Shown: in pieces, positions 17,035-24,875 of the stretch | Numbering within the stretch: position 1 is the stretch's first letter | Layout of the letters: every line of letters starts with the position of its first letter | From: Rahnella sp. AA | GTDB taxonomy: Bacteria > Pseudomonadota > Gammaproteobacteria > Enterobacterales > Enterobacteriaceae | Length of the DNA stretch: 64,000 nucleotides | Assembly (NCBI RefSeq): GCF_002834385.1 | Contig: NZ_PITQ01000008.1 | Coordinates: 62,001 to 126,000 of the forward strand | Direction of reading: 5' to 3' | The notes under the pieces: generated by a model | What the model saw: the letters and a program-made list of their open reading frames with translations, nothing else | What the model was told of the DNA's origin: nothing | Databases searched by the model: none | Program-made: the position numbers and the translations under genes

Positions 17035-18009
17035 ATGACGATGAAAGACGCCGGATTAATTCCTGTCACAATAAAAACGGTCAACATCAATGGTGAAGGG
17101 AATATTTCATTGCAGATTGTTGCGCAGCAGGAAGGGTTATTACCGGCTTATTCCCCCGGTGCGCACATTGATGTTTTTATTCCTGAACTCGGAACCAGGC
17201 AATATTCTCTTTGTACCGAAAATAGCAGCCGGGAATATTATGAAATTTGCGTAAAACTGGCGGAGAACTCCGCCGGCGGTTCGCACTTTATTCACCATTA
17301 TCTCCGCCCTGGCGATAACCTGACGATTTCGGCACCCCGTAACCATTTCCCCTTGCCCGGTGCAGGGCGATATCTGCTGTTTGCCGGGGGCATCGGCATC
17401 ACCCCTTTACTGGCAATGGCGGAATTCATTGCTGAGCAACAGATTGAATTTGAACTGCATTACTACATTTCAGACACGAGGCAAATCGCGTTTTCATCAC
17501 GCCTGAATACGCCTGCACTGGCAGGTCATGTTTTTTTGCATTGCAGCGCCGCAAACGATTCCCTGCGCGACAAAACGCCCCCAGGCCTGCTTCTGGCGGA
17601 TCAGAATACCCGTGTGATGGCCTGCGGCCCGGACGGGTTTATTCAGCGCTTGCAGGACATTATGCAGGAGCACCACTGGCCCGCCGGAAATTTATCTTTT
17701 GAGCGTTTTAGTAACGCGAATCTGAATAATGGCACCGACGGGCAGGAATTCCATATTCAGCTGAATTCCACCGGGCAACGTTATTTAATCAGCCCGAACC
17801 AAACCATTGCCGAAGTTTTATTAAGCGCCAGGGTCGATATTATGCTGTCGTGCGAACAGGGTATTTGCGGCTCCTGTATTACCGACGTGATCGACGGGAT
17901 CCCGGACCACCGGGATTGCGTACTGACTGACGAAGAGAAAGCCGCGAACACACAGATTACGTTGTGCTGTTCGCGATCCAAAAGCCCCGTTCTGGTCCTT
18001 GACCTGTAA
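17035..18009 (+). CDS. PDR/VanB-type flavin oxidoreductase with C-terminal 2Fe-2S ferredoxin
   Basis: This 324-residue protein has a flavin-binding barrel (RQYSL near residue 56), a NAD(P)H-binding domain (FAGGIGITPLLAM about 116-128; ACGPDGF about 202) and a plant-type 2Fe-2S domain with CEQGICGSC and a distal Cys (LCC near 312). This domain order is that of phthalate dioxygenase reductase/VanB, which passes electrons from NADH to a Rieske oxygenase. No Rieske oxygenase alpha subunit is in the window, so the partner is elsewhere or the enzyme has another acceptor. Its stop overlaps the next start (TAATG). It is the first gene of the plus-strand catabolic operon. Confidence 0.9.
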   Translation: MTMKDAGLIPVTIKTVNINGEGNISLQIVAQQEGLLPAYSPGAHIDVFIPELGTRQYSLCTENSSREYYEICVKLAENSAGGSHFIHHYLRPGDNLTISAPRNHFPLPGAGRYLLFAGGIGITPLLAMAEFIAEQQIEFELHYYISDTRQIAFSSRLNTPALAGHVFLHCSAANDSLRDKTPPGLLLADQNTRVMACGPDGFIQRLQDIMQEHHWPAGNLSFERFSNANLNNGTDGQEFHIQLNSTGQRYLISPNQTIAEVLLSARVDIMLSCEQGICGSCITDVIDGIPDHRDCVLTDEEKAANTQITLCCSRSKSPVLVLDL

Positions 18010-19310
18010 TGCCAACGCGGAGTCACAAGATTAACATCTCAGCCCCTACATCACCGCTGAATGGCATTGCTAACGTGCGCCTCCCCGCGTGGCTGCTTCC
18101 CGGCGACTGGCCTGTACACGCGGGGGAACCGGTGACAGCCGATTTACGCTTTGACGCAGGAAAAATTGCGTCACTGATGCCCAGCCAGCCGCAACAGGAT
18201 GATTTGTGGAACGTTCGCGGCGCACTGGCGCTGCCGGGGCTGGTTGAACCTCACGCGCATCTCGATAAAACCTTCACCATTGGCCGCAGCCGCCCGTCCA
18301 GACCGGGTCTGCTGGCCGCCATTGAAACAATGCATCAGGACCGCCAGCACTGGACGGCGGCAGACCTTCATCAGCGCGCAAAACAAGGGCTGATCTGGGC
18401 CGCCGCGAACGGCGTAACGCATTTGCGCACCCACATTGACTGGTTCGACATCATCCCGCCCGTGGCCTGGTATGAGCTGGCAAATATCGGGCAGCCGGGC
18501 GTTACGCTGGAACGCGTCGCTCTTGCCCCGCTGAGTTTTTTTGCCGATGCAGAGGCCGCTGACCGCATCGCGCACACGGTGGCGCAAAGCGGCAAAGATT
18601 GCCTGCTGGGTGGCTTTATCCACTCCTCAAATTGGGATCCGGCGGCGATGGCCCATCTGCTGCACAGCGCCTCCCGCTGGCAACTGAATCTGGACCTGCA
18701 CATTGACGAAGAGCTTTCTGACGTAGCACACGGCCTGACCTGGCTGGCGCACTATGTGTCGGAGAATGAATTTAGCGGCCACATCAGCTGCAGCCACGGC
18801 TGCGCGCTGGCCTCCGGCAGTGAGCAACAGGCGCAGGAGGTGCTGAGTTTACTGGCAGCGCAGCGCGTCACGCTGATTGCGCTGCCGATGACCAACCTGC
18901 TGCTGCAGGATGCCGTGACAAACCGTACGCCGCGCCAGCGCGGCATCACGGTATTGAAGGAAGCGCAAGCGGCGGGCATTCCGGTGCTGCTGGGCTGTGA
19001 CAACGTGCAGGATGCTTTTTGCCCGGCGGGCAGCTACGACCCGCTGGACACGCTGAGCTGCGCCCTGTTCGCACTTCAGCTGGAAAACGTCTTTGACCAG
19101 CAATCGCGTCTTATCTGTGATGTGGCGGCACTGACCGGTGACGTCGCCGCAAATCGTCCGCTGGCGGTTGGCACCGCCGCCAGTTTGGTCCTCTTCCCGG
19201 GCAGCGACAGCCTGACCTGGCCTTTAAACAGCGCGGCCCGTCTGGTTATCCACAACGGCAGGCTGGCCCACCAGCGCACGTGGAATCAGGAGTTATCCCA
19301 TGAGTCTTGA
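18009..19310 (+). CDS. Cytosine-deaminase-like amidohydrolase
   Basis: This 433-residue protein has the cytosine deaminase/AtzC arrangement: PGLVEPHAHLDKTFT with the HxHxD-type metal site (about residues 78-86), RTHIDW (about 145), the HIDEE segment (about 235) followed by SHGCALA, and LLGCDNVQD (about 325) carrying the catalytic Asp. It would hydrolyse an exocyclic C-N bond of a ring compound. It has no signal peptide. It is translationally coupled at both ends (one-base overlap with the reductase and an 11-base overlap with the Rid gene). Together with the 8-oxoguanine-deaminase-like gene it gives the island two deaminase-type amidohydrolases. Confidence 0.88.
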   Translation: MPTRSHKINISAPTSPLNGIANVRLPAWLLPGDWPVHAGEPVTADLRFDAGKIASLMPSQPQQDDLWNVRGALALPGLVEPHAHLDKTFTIGRSRPSRPGLLAAIETMHQDRQHWTAADLHQRAKQGLIWAAANGVTHLRTHIDWFDIIPPVAWYELANIGQPGVTLERVALAPLSFFADAEAADRIAHTVAQSGKDCLLGGFIHSSNWDPAAMAHLLHSASRWQLNLDLHIDEELSDVAHGLTWLAHYVSENEFSGHISCSHGCALASGSEQQAQEVLSLLAAQRVTLIALPMTNLLLQDAVTNRTPRQRGITVLKEAQAAGIPVLLGCDNVQDAFCPAGSYDPLDTLSCALFALQLENVFDQQSRLICDVAALTGDVAANRPLAVGTAASLVLFPGSDSLTWPLNSAARLVIHNGRLAHQRTWNQELSHES

Positions 19311-19770
19311 AGCCGGAGCGGGCAAACTGCTCGCCAAATATGCCGCCTGGCGTCGCGCCGGTGATTTTGTCTTTCTCTCCGGCATTATTCCCGTCAATCC
19401 GCAGAGCGCGACGATCGTGCGGGGTTTTCAGGATATCCCCGATCAGGCACGTCTGTTGCTGGGCGAAACCGGCGAATTCTCAACCGATGCCAAACAGGGG
19501 CCGATTCTGGCGCAAAGCTGGTATGTGCTCGAAAGCATTCGCCACACGATTGAAGAAGCCGGAGGGCAAATGAGTGATGTGATCAAGCTGGTGCAGTACT
19601 TCCGGAATCTCGATCACTTTCCTTACTACAGCCGGGTCAGAAAGCTTTTTTACCCCGGCCAGCCCCCGGTTTCTACCGTCGTGCAGGTCAGTGAAATGTT
19701 GCCCAGCGCCGAGGTGCTGATTGAAGTTGAAGCTACGGCCTGGTTACCGCAATCCCGCCTAACCCGATAA
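19300..19770 (+). CDS. Rid (RidA/YjgF) family protein
   Basis: This 156-residue protein is slightly longer than canonical RidA (about 128) but has the Rid core: GDFVFLSGIIPVNP near the N-terminus, IRHTIEEAGGQMSDVIKLVQYFRN in the middle and PPVSTVVQV before the end. The catalytic Arg of RidA normally sits in a PxRxxxxV motif; here the corresponding place reads PPVSTVVQV without the Arg, so true enamine/imine deaminase activity is doubtful. Members of this divergent group occur in catabolic operons for nitrogen compounds. It overlaps the upstream gene by 11 bases. Confidence 0.85.
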   Translation: MSLEAGAGKLLAKYAAWRRAGDFVFLSGIIPVNPQSATIVRGFQDIPDQARLLLGETGEFSTDAKQGPILAQSWYVLESIRHTIEEAGGQMSDVIKLVQYFRNLDHFPYYSRVRKLFYPGQPPVSTVVQVSEMLPSAEVLIEVEATAWLPQSRLTR

Positions 19771-19791
19771 TGTCCGACCACGAGGCACCGC

Positions 19792-20673
19792 ATGATTAAC
19801 GGCTATATTCCCGCAGAGCGTTTTCTCCCCTTCCTGAGCTGGACGGCGATTGCTGCCCTGCCAGACAAAGCCAATACCGTGATCGTATTGCCAACCGGCG
19901 CAATCGAACAACACGGCCCGCATCTGCCGTGTTCGGTTGATAGCGTGATTTCCTCGGGGGTGGCGGGCCATGCGCTGGCGCGGCTGCCACAGGCGATCCC
20001 GGCGTACGCCATCCCGCCGGTAACCTACGGCAAATCGGATGAGCATCTGAATTTCCCCGGCACGCTGACCTTAACCGGCGACACGCTGCTGCAAACGATT
20101 TTAGAAATTGCCGAATCCCTCTACCGTGCCGGGTTCCGTAAATTGCTGATGATCAACGGCCACGGCGGGCAGCCGCAGGTGCTGCAAATGGCATCACGGG
20201 AAATGCGCCTGCGCCACGGTGACATGATCATGATCCCTCACGACGTGTTCCGCGTGCCCAACGTTGAAAACGAGTTTCTGAGCGCACAGGAGCAGAAGAT
20301 GGCGATGCACGCCGGTCACAGCGAAACGGCGGTGATGCTGGCGCTGGCTCCCGAATGTGTCCACATCGAACACGCGGTCGCCAATTATCCCCCGGAGTTC
20401 CCTTGCCCGACGCTGTCCTCAGGTCGCCCGGCGGCGGCGTGGGCTTCTTATGATTTTGGCCCGAGTGGCGTCATTGGCGACCCGACCGGCGCCACCGCCG
20501 AACAGGGGCACGCGATCCTCGATTCGCTGGCAGCAAGCTGGGCACAGGCGATTACCGAAATCCATCACATGGAATGGAAAGTCCGCAGCGAGCCAACCTG
20601 GGGAAAACACCACTGGAATGGTTTTGTGCAAACCACGTTTACTCCTCCTCCGTCTTCTTTTGTCTCTAAATAA
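19792..20673 (+). CDS. Creatininase-family amidohydrolase
   Basis: This 293-residue protein matches the creatininase fold: LPTGAIEQHGPHLPCSVDS (about residues 32-50) with the metal-binding Glu, His and Asp, MINGHGGQPQVL (about 118-129) and HAGHSETAVMLAL (about 168-180), including the conserved Glu. Family members open cyclic amides such as creatinine, remove formyl groups from F420/riboflavin precursors, or act in mycofactocin maturation. Within this operon a ring-opening amidohydrolase role fits best. It lies 21 bp after the Rid gene. Confidence 0.9.
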   Translation: MINGYIPAERFLPFLSWTAIAALPDKANTVIVLPTGAIEQHGPHLPCSVDSVISSGVAGHALARLPQAIPAYAIPPVTYGKSDEHLNFPGTLTLTGDTLLQTILEIAESLYRAGFRKLLMINGHGGQPQVLQMASREMRLRHGDMIMIPHDVFRVPNVENEFLSAQEQKMAMHAGHSETAVMLALAPECVHIEHAVANYPPEFPCPTLSSGRPAAAWASYDFGPSGVIGDPTGATAEQGHAILDSLAASWAQAITEIHHMEWKVRSEPTWGKHHWNGFVQTTFTPPPSSFVSK

Positions 20674-20686
20674 AGGAACTCTTACG

Positions 20687-21670
20687 ATGAAAATACGGCG
20701 TACACCCTCTTATACCCTGCTTGCCCTGCTGCTGGCCGGGGTTTCCACCACCAGCATGGCGGAAGAGAAATTCACGTTCCTCACTAACTGGTACGCTCAG
20801 GCGGAGCACGGCGGTTTTTACGACGCACAGGCCAAAGGTTTGTACAAAGCGGCGGGGCTGGATGTCAGCATCAAGATGGGTGGCCCGCAGGTGAATGTCA
20901 TGCAACTGATGGCCGCCGGTCAGGCTGACTGTACGCTTGGCGACAACGGCCAGGCGCTGGAAACCTGGCAGGCAGGCGTTCATGCGGTCACGGTGGCGAC
21001 GGTGTTCCAGCATTCACCGACCGTCTTTATCAGCCATGACAAGGTGGATAAGGCGCAGGAGCTGAAAGACAAAACTTTCCTGCTGGCCACCGAGGCTTAC
21101 ACCTCCTTCTGGCCCTGGGCGAAGAGCGAACTGGGGCTGGCCAGCGCGAAGATTCGTCCTTACACCTTCAGCGTACAGCCTTTCCTGGCAGACAATAATC
21201 TGGTGCAACAGGGTTATGTCACTTCCGAACCGTTCTCGGTCGAAAAAGGCGGCAAACCTTTCTACGTCTACATGCTGAGCGACTGGGGTTATCCGCCATA
21301 CGGCAACTCAATTATCTGCATGGCCGATACGGTTAAAAAACGCCCGGCTGCAGTTGCCGCCTTCGTAAAAGCCTCTATGCAGGGCTGGAAAGAATATTTG
21401 CAAGATCCGACCGCCGGTAATGCGCTGATCACCAAAGATAACCCGCGCATGGGTGCCGACCAGATTGCCTTTGGTATCGCGCAGATGAAGAAGTATGAGC
21501 TTGTCACCGGCGGCGATGCGCAAACCGGCGGTATCGGCATCATCACGGAACCCCGGCTGAAAAAGACCTGGGACATGCTGGTGAAAAACAAGCTGATTGA
21601 CGCGGATAAAGTGCCGTTTGAGCAGACCTATACCCTCGATATGATCAAAGACGCGAAGGTCATGCCATGA
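20687..21670 (+). CDS. NMT1/SsuA-like ABC substrate-binding protein (second paralogue)
   Basis: The true start is the ATG at 20687 (MKIRRTPSYTL), with AAAGGAACT upstream; the open frame extends far upstream but only by overlap with the creatininase gene. A signal peptide ends near SMA-EEK. Residues after it (FTFLTNWYAQAEHGGFYDAQAKGLYKAAGLDV) are the hallmark of this group and align well with the protein at 14648-15634. It forms a complete importer with the ATPase (21667) and permease (22499); its stop overlaps the ATPase start (ATGA). Confidence 0.92.
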   Translation: MKIRRTPSYTLLALLLAGVSTTSMAEEKFTFLTNWYAQAEHGGFYDAQAKGLYKAAGLDVSIKMGGPQVNVMQLMAAGQADCTLGDNGQALETWQAGVHAVTVATVFQHSPTVFISHDKVDKAQELKDKTFLLATEAYTSFWPWAKSELGLASAKIRPYTFSVQPFLADNNLVQQGYVTSEPFSVEKGGKPFYVYMLSDWGYPPYGNSIICMADTVKKRPAAVAAFVKASMQGWKEYLQDPTAGNALITKDNPRMGADQIAFGIAQMKKYELVTGGDAQTGGIGIITEPRLKKTWDMLVKNKLIDADKVPFEQTYTLDMIKDAKVMP

Positions 21671-22494
21671 ATTCAGCCCCTAAACTGACCATGATGAGCG
21701 ATGTCCGCTCAGCCAATCCCCCGCCGGTGCCGGCTATTGAGGTGCTGTCGGCGGAGAAAATTTACAGCAACGGCACGCGTGCGCTTTTGCCGGTCAATCT
21801 CACGATTAATCAGGGAGAATTCGTGACGCTACTCGGCCCGTCAGGCTGTGGCAAAAGTACGTTATTAAAGATGGTCGCCGGCCTGGTCGAACCCAGCGAC
21901 GGCAAGCTGGTGCTGTGGCGGCGCGACAGCCGCGAAAAAGCGCAGATGCCGCTTTCTTTTGTGTTTCAGGAGGCCACGCTGATGCCGTGGAGCAACGTGC
22001 AAAACAACGTACGTTTACCGCTGGATCTGGCGGGCGTGCCACGTGCCGAAGCCAACACCCGCGTCAGTGAAGCACTGGAGCTGGTGGGCCTGGGGAAATT
22101 TGCCAACGTATTGCCGCGCGAACTCTCGGGCGGCATGCAAATGCGCGTATCGATTGCCCGCGGGCTGGTGACGCGCCCGAAACTGTTGCTGATGGATGAA
22201 CCCTTTGGCGCACTCGATGAAATAACCCGTAATAAGCTCGACAGCGACCTGTTGCGCCTGTGGCGTGAACAGGGGCTGACGGTGGTATTCGTCACCCACT
22301 CGATTCACGAGGCCGTGTTTTTGTCGCAGCGGGTGATCATGATGGCCGCAAGGCCAGGCCGGATAGTGGAAGATATCGCCATCACCGAACCTTTCCCCCG
22401 CAGCGAAGATTTCCGCGTCAGTCCGGCTTTTTCACGCTATGCGAAGCAATTGCAGGACAGCCTGCTGCAAGCCAGCCAATCGGGTATGGAGTAA
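21667..22494 (+). CDS. SsuB/TauB-type ABC transporter ATPase
   Basis: This 275-residue ATPase has Walker A GPSGCGKST, a Q-loop (FVFQEATLMPW), signature LSGGMQMRVSIARGL, Walker B LLLMDEPFGALDE and switch His VFVTHSIHEA. The LSGGMQxR signature and FGALDE are typical of the nitrate/sulfonate/taurine group. A ~20-residue N-terminal extension precedes the core. Coupled to the upstream binding protein by a four-base overlap and followed a few bases later by the permease, it powers uptake of the island's substrate. Confidence 0.93.
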   Translation: MNSAPKLTMMSDVRSANPPPVPAIEVLSAEKIYSNGTRALLPVNLTINQGEFVTLLGPSGCGKSTLLKMVAGLVEPSDGKLVLWRRDSREKAQMPLSFVFQEATLMPWSNVQNNVRLPLDLAGVPRAEANTRVSEALELVGLGKFANVLPRELSGGMQMRVSIARGLVTRPKLLLMDEPFGALDEITRNKLDSDLLRLWREQGLTVVFVTHSIHEAVFLSQRVIMMAARPGRIVEDIAITEPFPRSEDFRVSPAFSRYAKQLQDSLLQASQSGME

Positions 22495-22498
22495 CGGT

Positions 22499-23314
22499 AT
22501 GCAAACTCAAAAATCTTCTCCGTGGATCAACAACCCCACGTTTCGCAAAGTGCTTTATCCGGCGGTCGTGGCGGTGATCGTGATTTTGCTGTGGCAGGGC
22601 TGGGTGAGCTATTTCAAAATCCCTCAGTTTCTGGTGCCCTCGCCGGTGGTGATGCTGCAAAGCCTGTGGACCAACCTGGGTTCGCTGATGATGTCGCTGC
22701 TGTTTACGCTGAAAATCACTCTGATCTCGTTTTTACTCTCGATCATCATCGGTGCAGCAGTGGCATTTGTACTGGTGCAAAACCGGTTTGTTGAAACCGC
22801 GCTGTTTCCCTACATCGTGTTCCTGCAGGTGACACCGATTGTGGCCATCGCGCCGCTGATTATTATTTGGGTCAAAGACACCACGATGTCGCTGGTGGTG
22901 TGTTCGACGCTGATGGCGGTGTTTCCGATTATTTCCAATACCACGCAGGGGCTGCGCAGCGTATCGCCGGGCCTGCTGAGCTATTTCCAGCTCAACCATG
23001 CCAGCCGTTTGCAGATACTGATCCGTTTACGCATTCCTTCCGCCCTGCCTTATTTTTTTGGTGCGCTGCGGATTTCCAGCGGCCTGTCGCTGATCGGTGC
23101 CGTCGTTGCCGAATTTGTCGCAGGCACGGGCGGCAATAACACCGGTCTGGCCTACCAGATTTTGCAGGCAGGATATCAGCTGGATATTCCGCTGATGTTT
23201 GCCGCCCTGCTGTTAATTTCACTCACCGGCATCGCGCTGTTTGGCGTGATGTCATGGATTTCGAGGCGCGTACTGAGCGCCTGGCATGAAAGCGAAGCCG
23301 TGCAATCCCAATAA
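22499..23314 (+). CDS. SsuC/TauC-type ABC transporter permease
   Basis: The start is taken at 22499 (MQTQKSSPW), immediately after the ATPase stop; upstream extension would only overlap that gene. The 271-residue protein has about six transmembrane helices and the EAA-like loop region (LLSYFQLNHASRLQILIRLRIPSALPYF). It belongs to the binding-protein-dependent transport permease group for sulfonates, nitrate and pyrimidine-like compounds. It is the membrane channel for one or both binding proteins of the island. Confidence 0.92.
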   Translation: MQTQKSSPWINNPTFRKVLYPAVVAVIVILLWQGWVSYFKIPQFLVPSPVVMLQSLWTNLGSLMMSLLFTLKITLISFLLSIIIGAAVAFVLVQNRFVETALFPYIVFLQVTPIVAIAPLIIIWVKDTTMSLVVCSTLMAVFPIISNTTQGLRSVSPGLLSYFQLNHASRLQILIRLRIPSALPYFFGALRISSGLSLIGAVVAEFVAGTGGNNTGLAYQILQAGYQLDIPLMFAALLLISLTGIALFGVMSWISRRVLSAWHESEAVQSQ

Positions 23315-23341
23315 CCTTATTCACGATTAGGCAGGAAGAAG

Positions 23342-24745
23342 ATGGACAGTGAACAACGTAAACATGCGCTTGCCCTGATACAGCAGGCGTTGCCCGATCT
23401 CGACTGGACTTTGCAGGCGGCGAAGGTCAAACGCCTTTCACGCGATTTTCACTGGTTCAGCCCGGTGCTAAAACAACAGCTCGAAGACAAACAGGCCGAT
23501 GCCGTGGTCAGGCCACGTGACGAAGAAGAGCTGATGTTACTGGTTAAAGCCTGCGTTCAGCACCAGCTGCCGCTGATTTTACGCGGCGGTGCGACCGGCA
23601 ACTATGGTCAGCTGGTGCCCTTAGAAGGCGGGATTTTGGTCGATATGACCGGACTCAGTCAGATATGCGAACTGGGTGACGGCGTGGTTCGTGCTCAGGC
23701 GGGGATCCGGCTGGCCGAGATTGAAGCATTCACGCGCCCGGCGGGCTGGGAGCTGCGCTGCATGCCATCTACTTACCGGCTGGCCAGCCTGGGTGGCCTT
23801 TACGGCGGCGGCTTTGGCGGCATTGGCTCAATCAACTACGGCCCGCTGGGTGCGCCTGGCAATGTGCTTAGCGTAAAAGTGATGACGATGGAGGCCGAAC
23901 CGCGCATTCTGCATGTCCCTGCCCCGCAGGCGCTGCTGTTGCACCATGCCTACGGCAGCAACGGAATCATTCTCGAGGTTGAGCTGGCACTGGCGCCGCT
24001 TCACCGGTGGATAGAACGGCTGGACGTGTTTGATGATTTCACCGACGCGCTGGATTATGCCAACGCCTTTGCACGCTCTCCGGGGCTGGTGAAACGCCAG
24101 CTGGCCCTGTTCGCCGCGCCGATCCCGAGCTATTTCAGCCATCTGAACGGGCATTATCAGGCAAATCAGCATGCCGTCATCAGCGTTATTGCGCAGGAAA
24201 GTGAGGGATTCTGTGCCAGCCTGCTGGAAAAATATCGCGGGCACAGCGCCGTGCGTCAGACCGCCGACGAGGCGCGTGAAGCCAATGCATCACTGATGGA
24301 ATATTGCTGGAACCACACGACGCTGCACGCCCTTAAAATTGACAGCTCTCTCACTTATTTGCAGACGGCGTTTAATTATACGAATTATCGTCAGCAGATT
24401 ATCAATATGGCTGCTTTATTCGGCGATGAGGTTATTTCGCATATTGAATTCCTGCGTGACAATGATGGAAATATAACCGCCAGCGGATTGCAATTAGTAC
24501 GTTATTCCACCGAAGAGCGGCTGAATGAAATAATGGTTACTTTCCGTGATAATGACGTAAAAATAAATAACCCCCATGTTTATCAAATTGAAGATGGTAA
24601 ACAGGGAGAAATAAAACCGGAGGTTGTTTCCGTTAAAAAATGCCTTGATCCCAATGGGTTACTTAACCCTGGCAAGCTCAGAGGCTGGGAAGTCCGCGAC
24701 ACATTAACATTAGATAATAATCCTCTTTTATTGACTGACAGATAA
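23342..24745 (+). CDS. FAD-binding (PCMH-type) oxidase/dehydrogenase
   Basis: This 467-residue protein has the VAO/PCMH FAD fold: VVRPRDEEELMLLVKACVQHQLPLILRGG (about 50-80), the GNYGQLVPLEGGILVDMTGL stretch and a glycine-rich loop (LGGLYGGGFGGIGSINYGPLG, about 148-170), ending with a C-terminal cap carrying LDPNGLLNPGKLRGW. No signal peptide is present. It likely oxidises a hydroxy- or amino-substituted intermediate of the pathway. The last roughly 370 bases (from about 24370) are strikingly more AT-rich than the rest, although the reading frame and the conserved C-terminus continue. Confidence 0.88.
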   Translation: MDSEQRKHALALIQQALPDLDWTLQAAKVKRLSRDFHWFSPVLKQQLEDKQADAVVRPRDEEELMLLVKACVQHQLPLILRGGATGNYGQLVPLEGGILVDMTGLSQICELGDGVVRAQAGIRLAEIEAFTRPAGWELRCMPSTYRLASLGGLYGGGFGGIGSINYGPLGAPGNVLSVKVMTMEAEPRILHVPAPQALLLHHAYGSNGIILEVELALAPLHRWIERLDVFDDFTDALDYANAFARSPGLVKRQLALFAAPIPSYFSHLNGHYQANQHAVISVIAQESEGFCASLLEKYRGHSAVRQTADEAREANASLMEYCWNHTTLHALKIDSSLTYLQTAFNYTNYRQQIINMAALFGDEVISHIEFLRDNDGNITASGLQLVRYSTEERLNEIMVTFRDNDVKINNPHVYQIEDGKQGEIKPEVVSVKKCLDPNGLLNPGKLRGWEVRDTLTLDNNPLLLTDR

Positions 24746-24875
24746 AAATAACTATTATCCTCCCCGCTTATAAAAAACCGGGATAGCAACCGTTTGCGTA
24801 TTACCCGATAAAAACAATTATTGGCCGTCTTCTCTGCCGGCTGAAGACATTATATTTTTTGACAGGAAGATATTA

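Noticed and set aside
20357..20686. N-terminal extension of the second binding protein
   Set aside because: Lies entirely inside the creatininase gene; the signal peptide and Shine-Dalgarno place the start at 20687.
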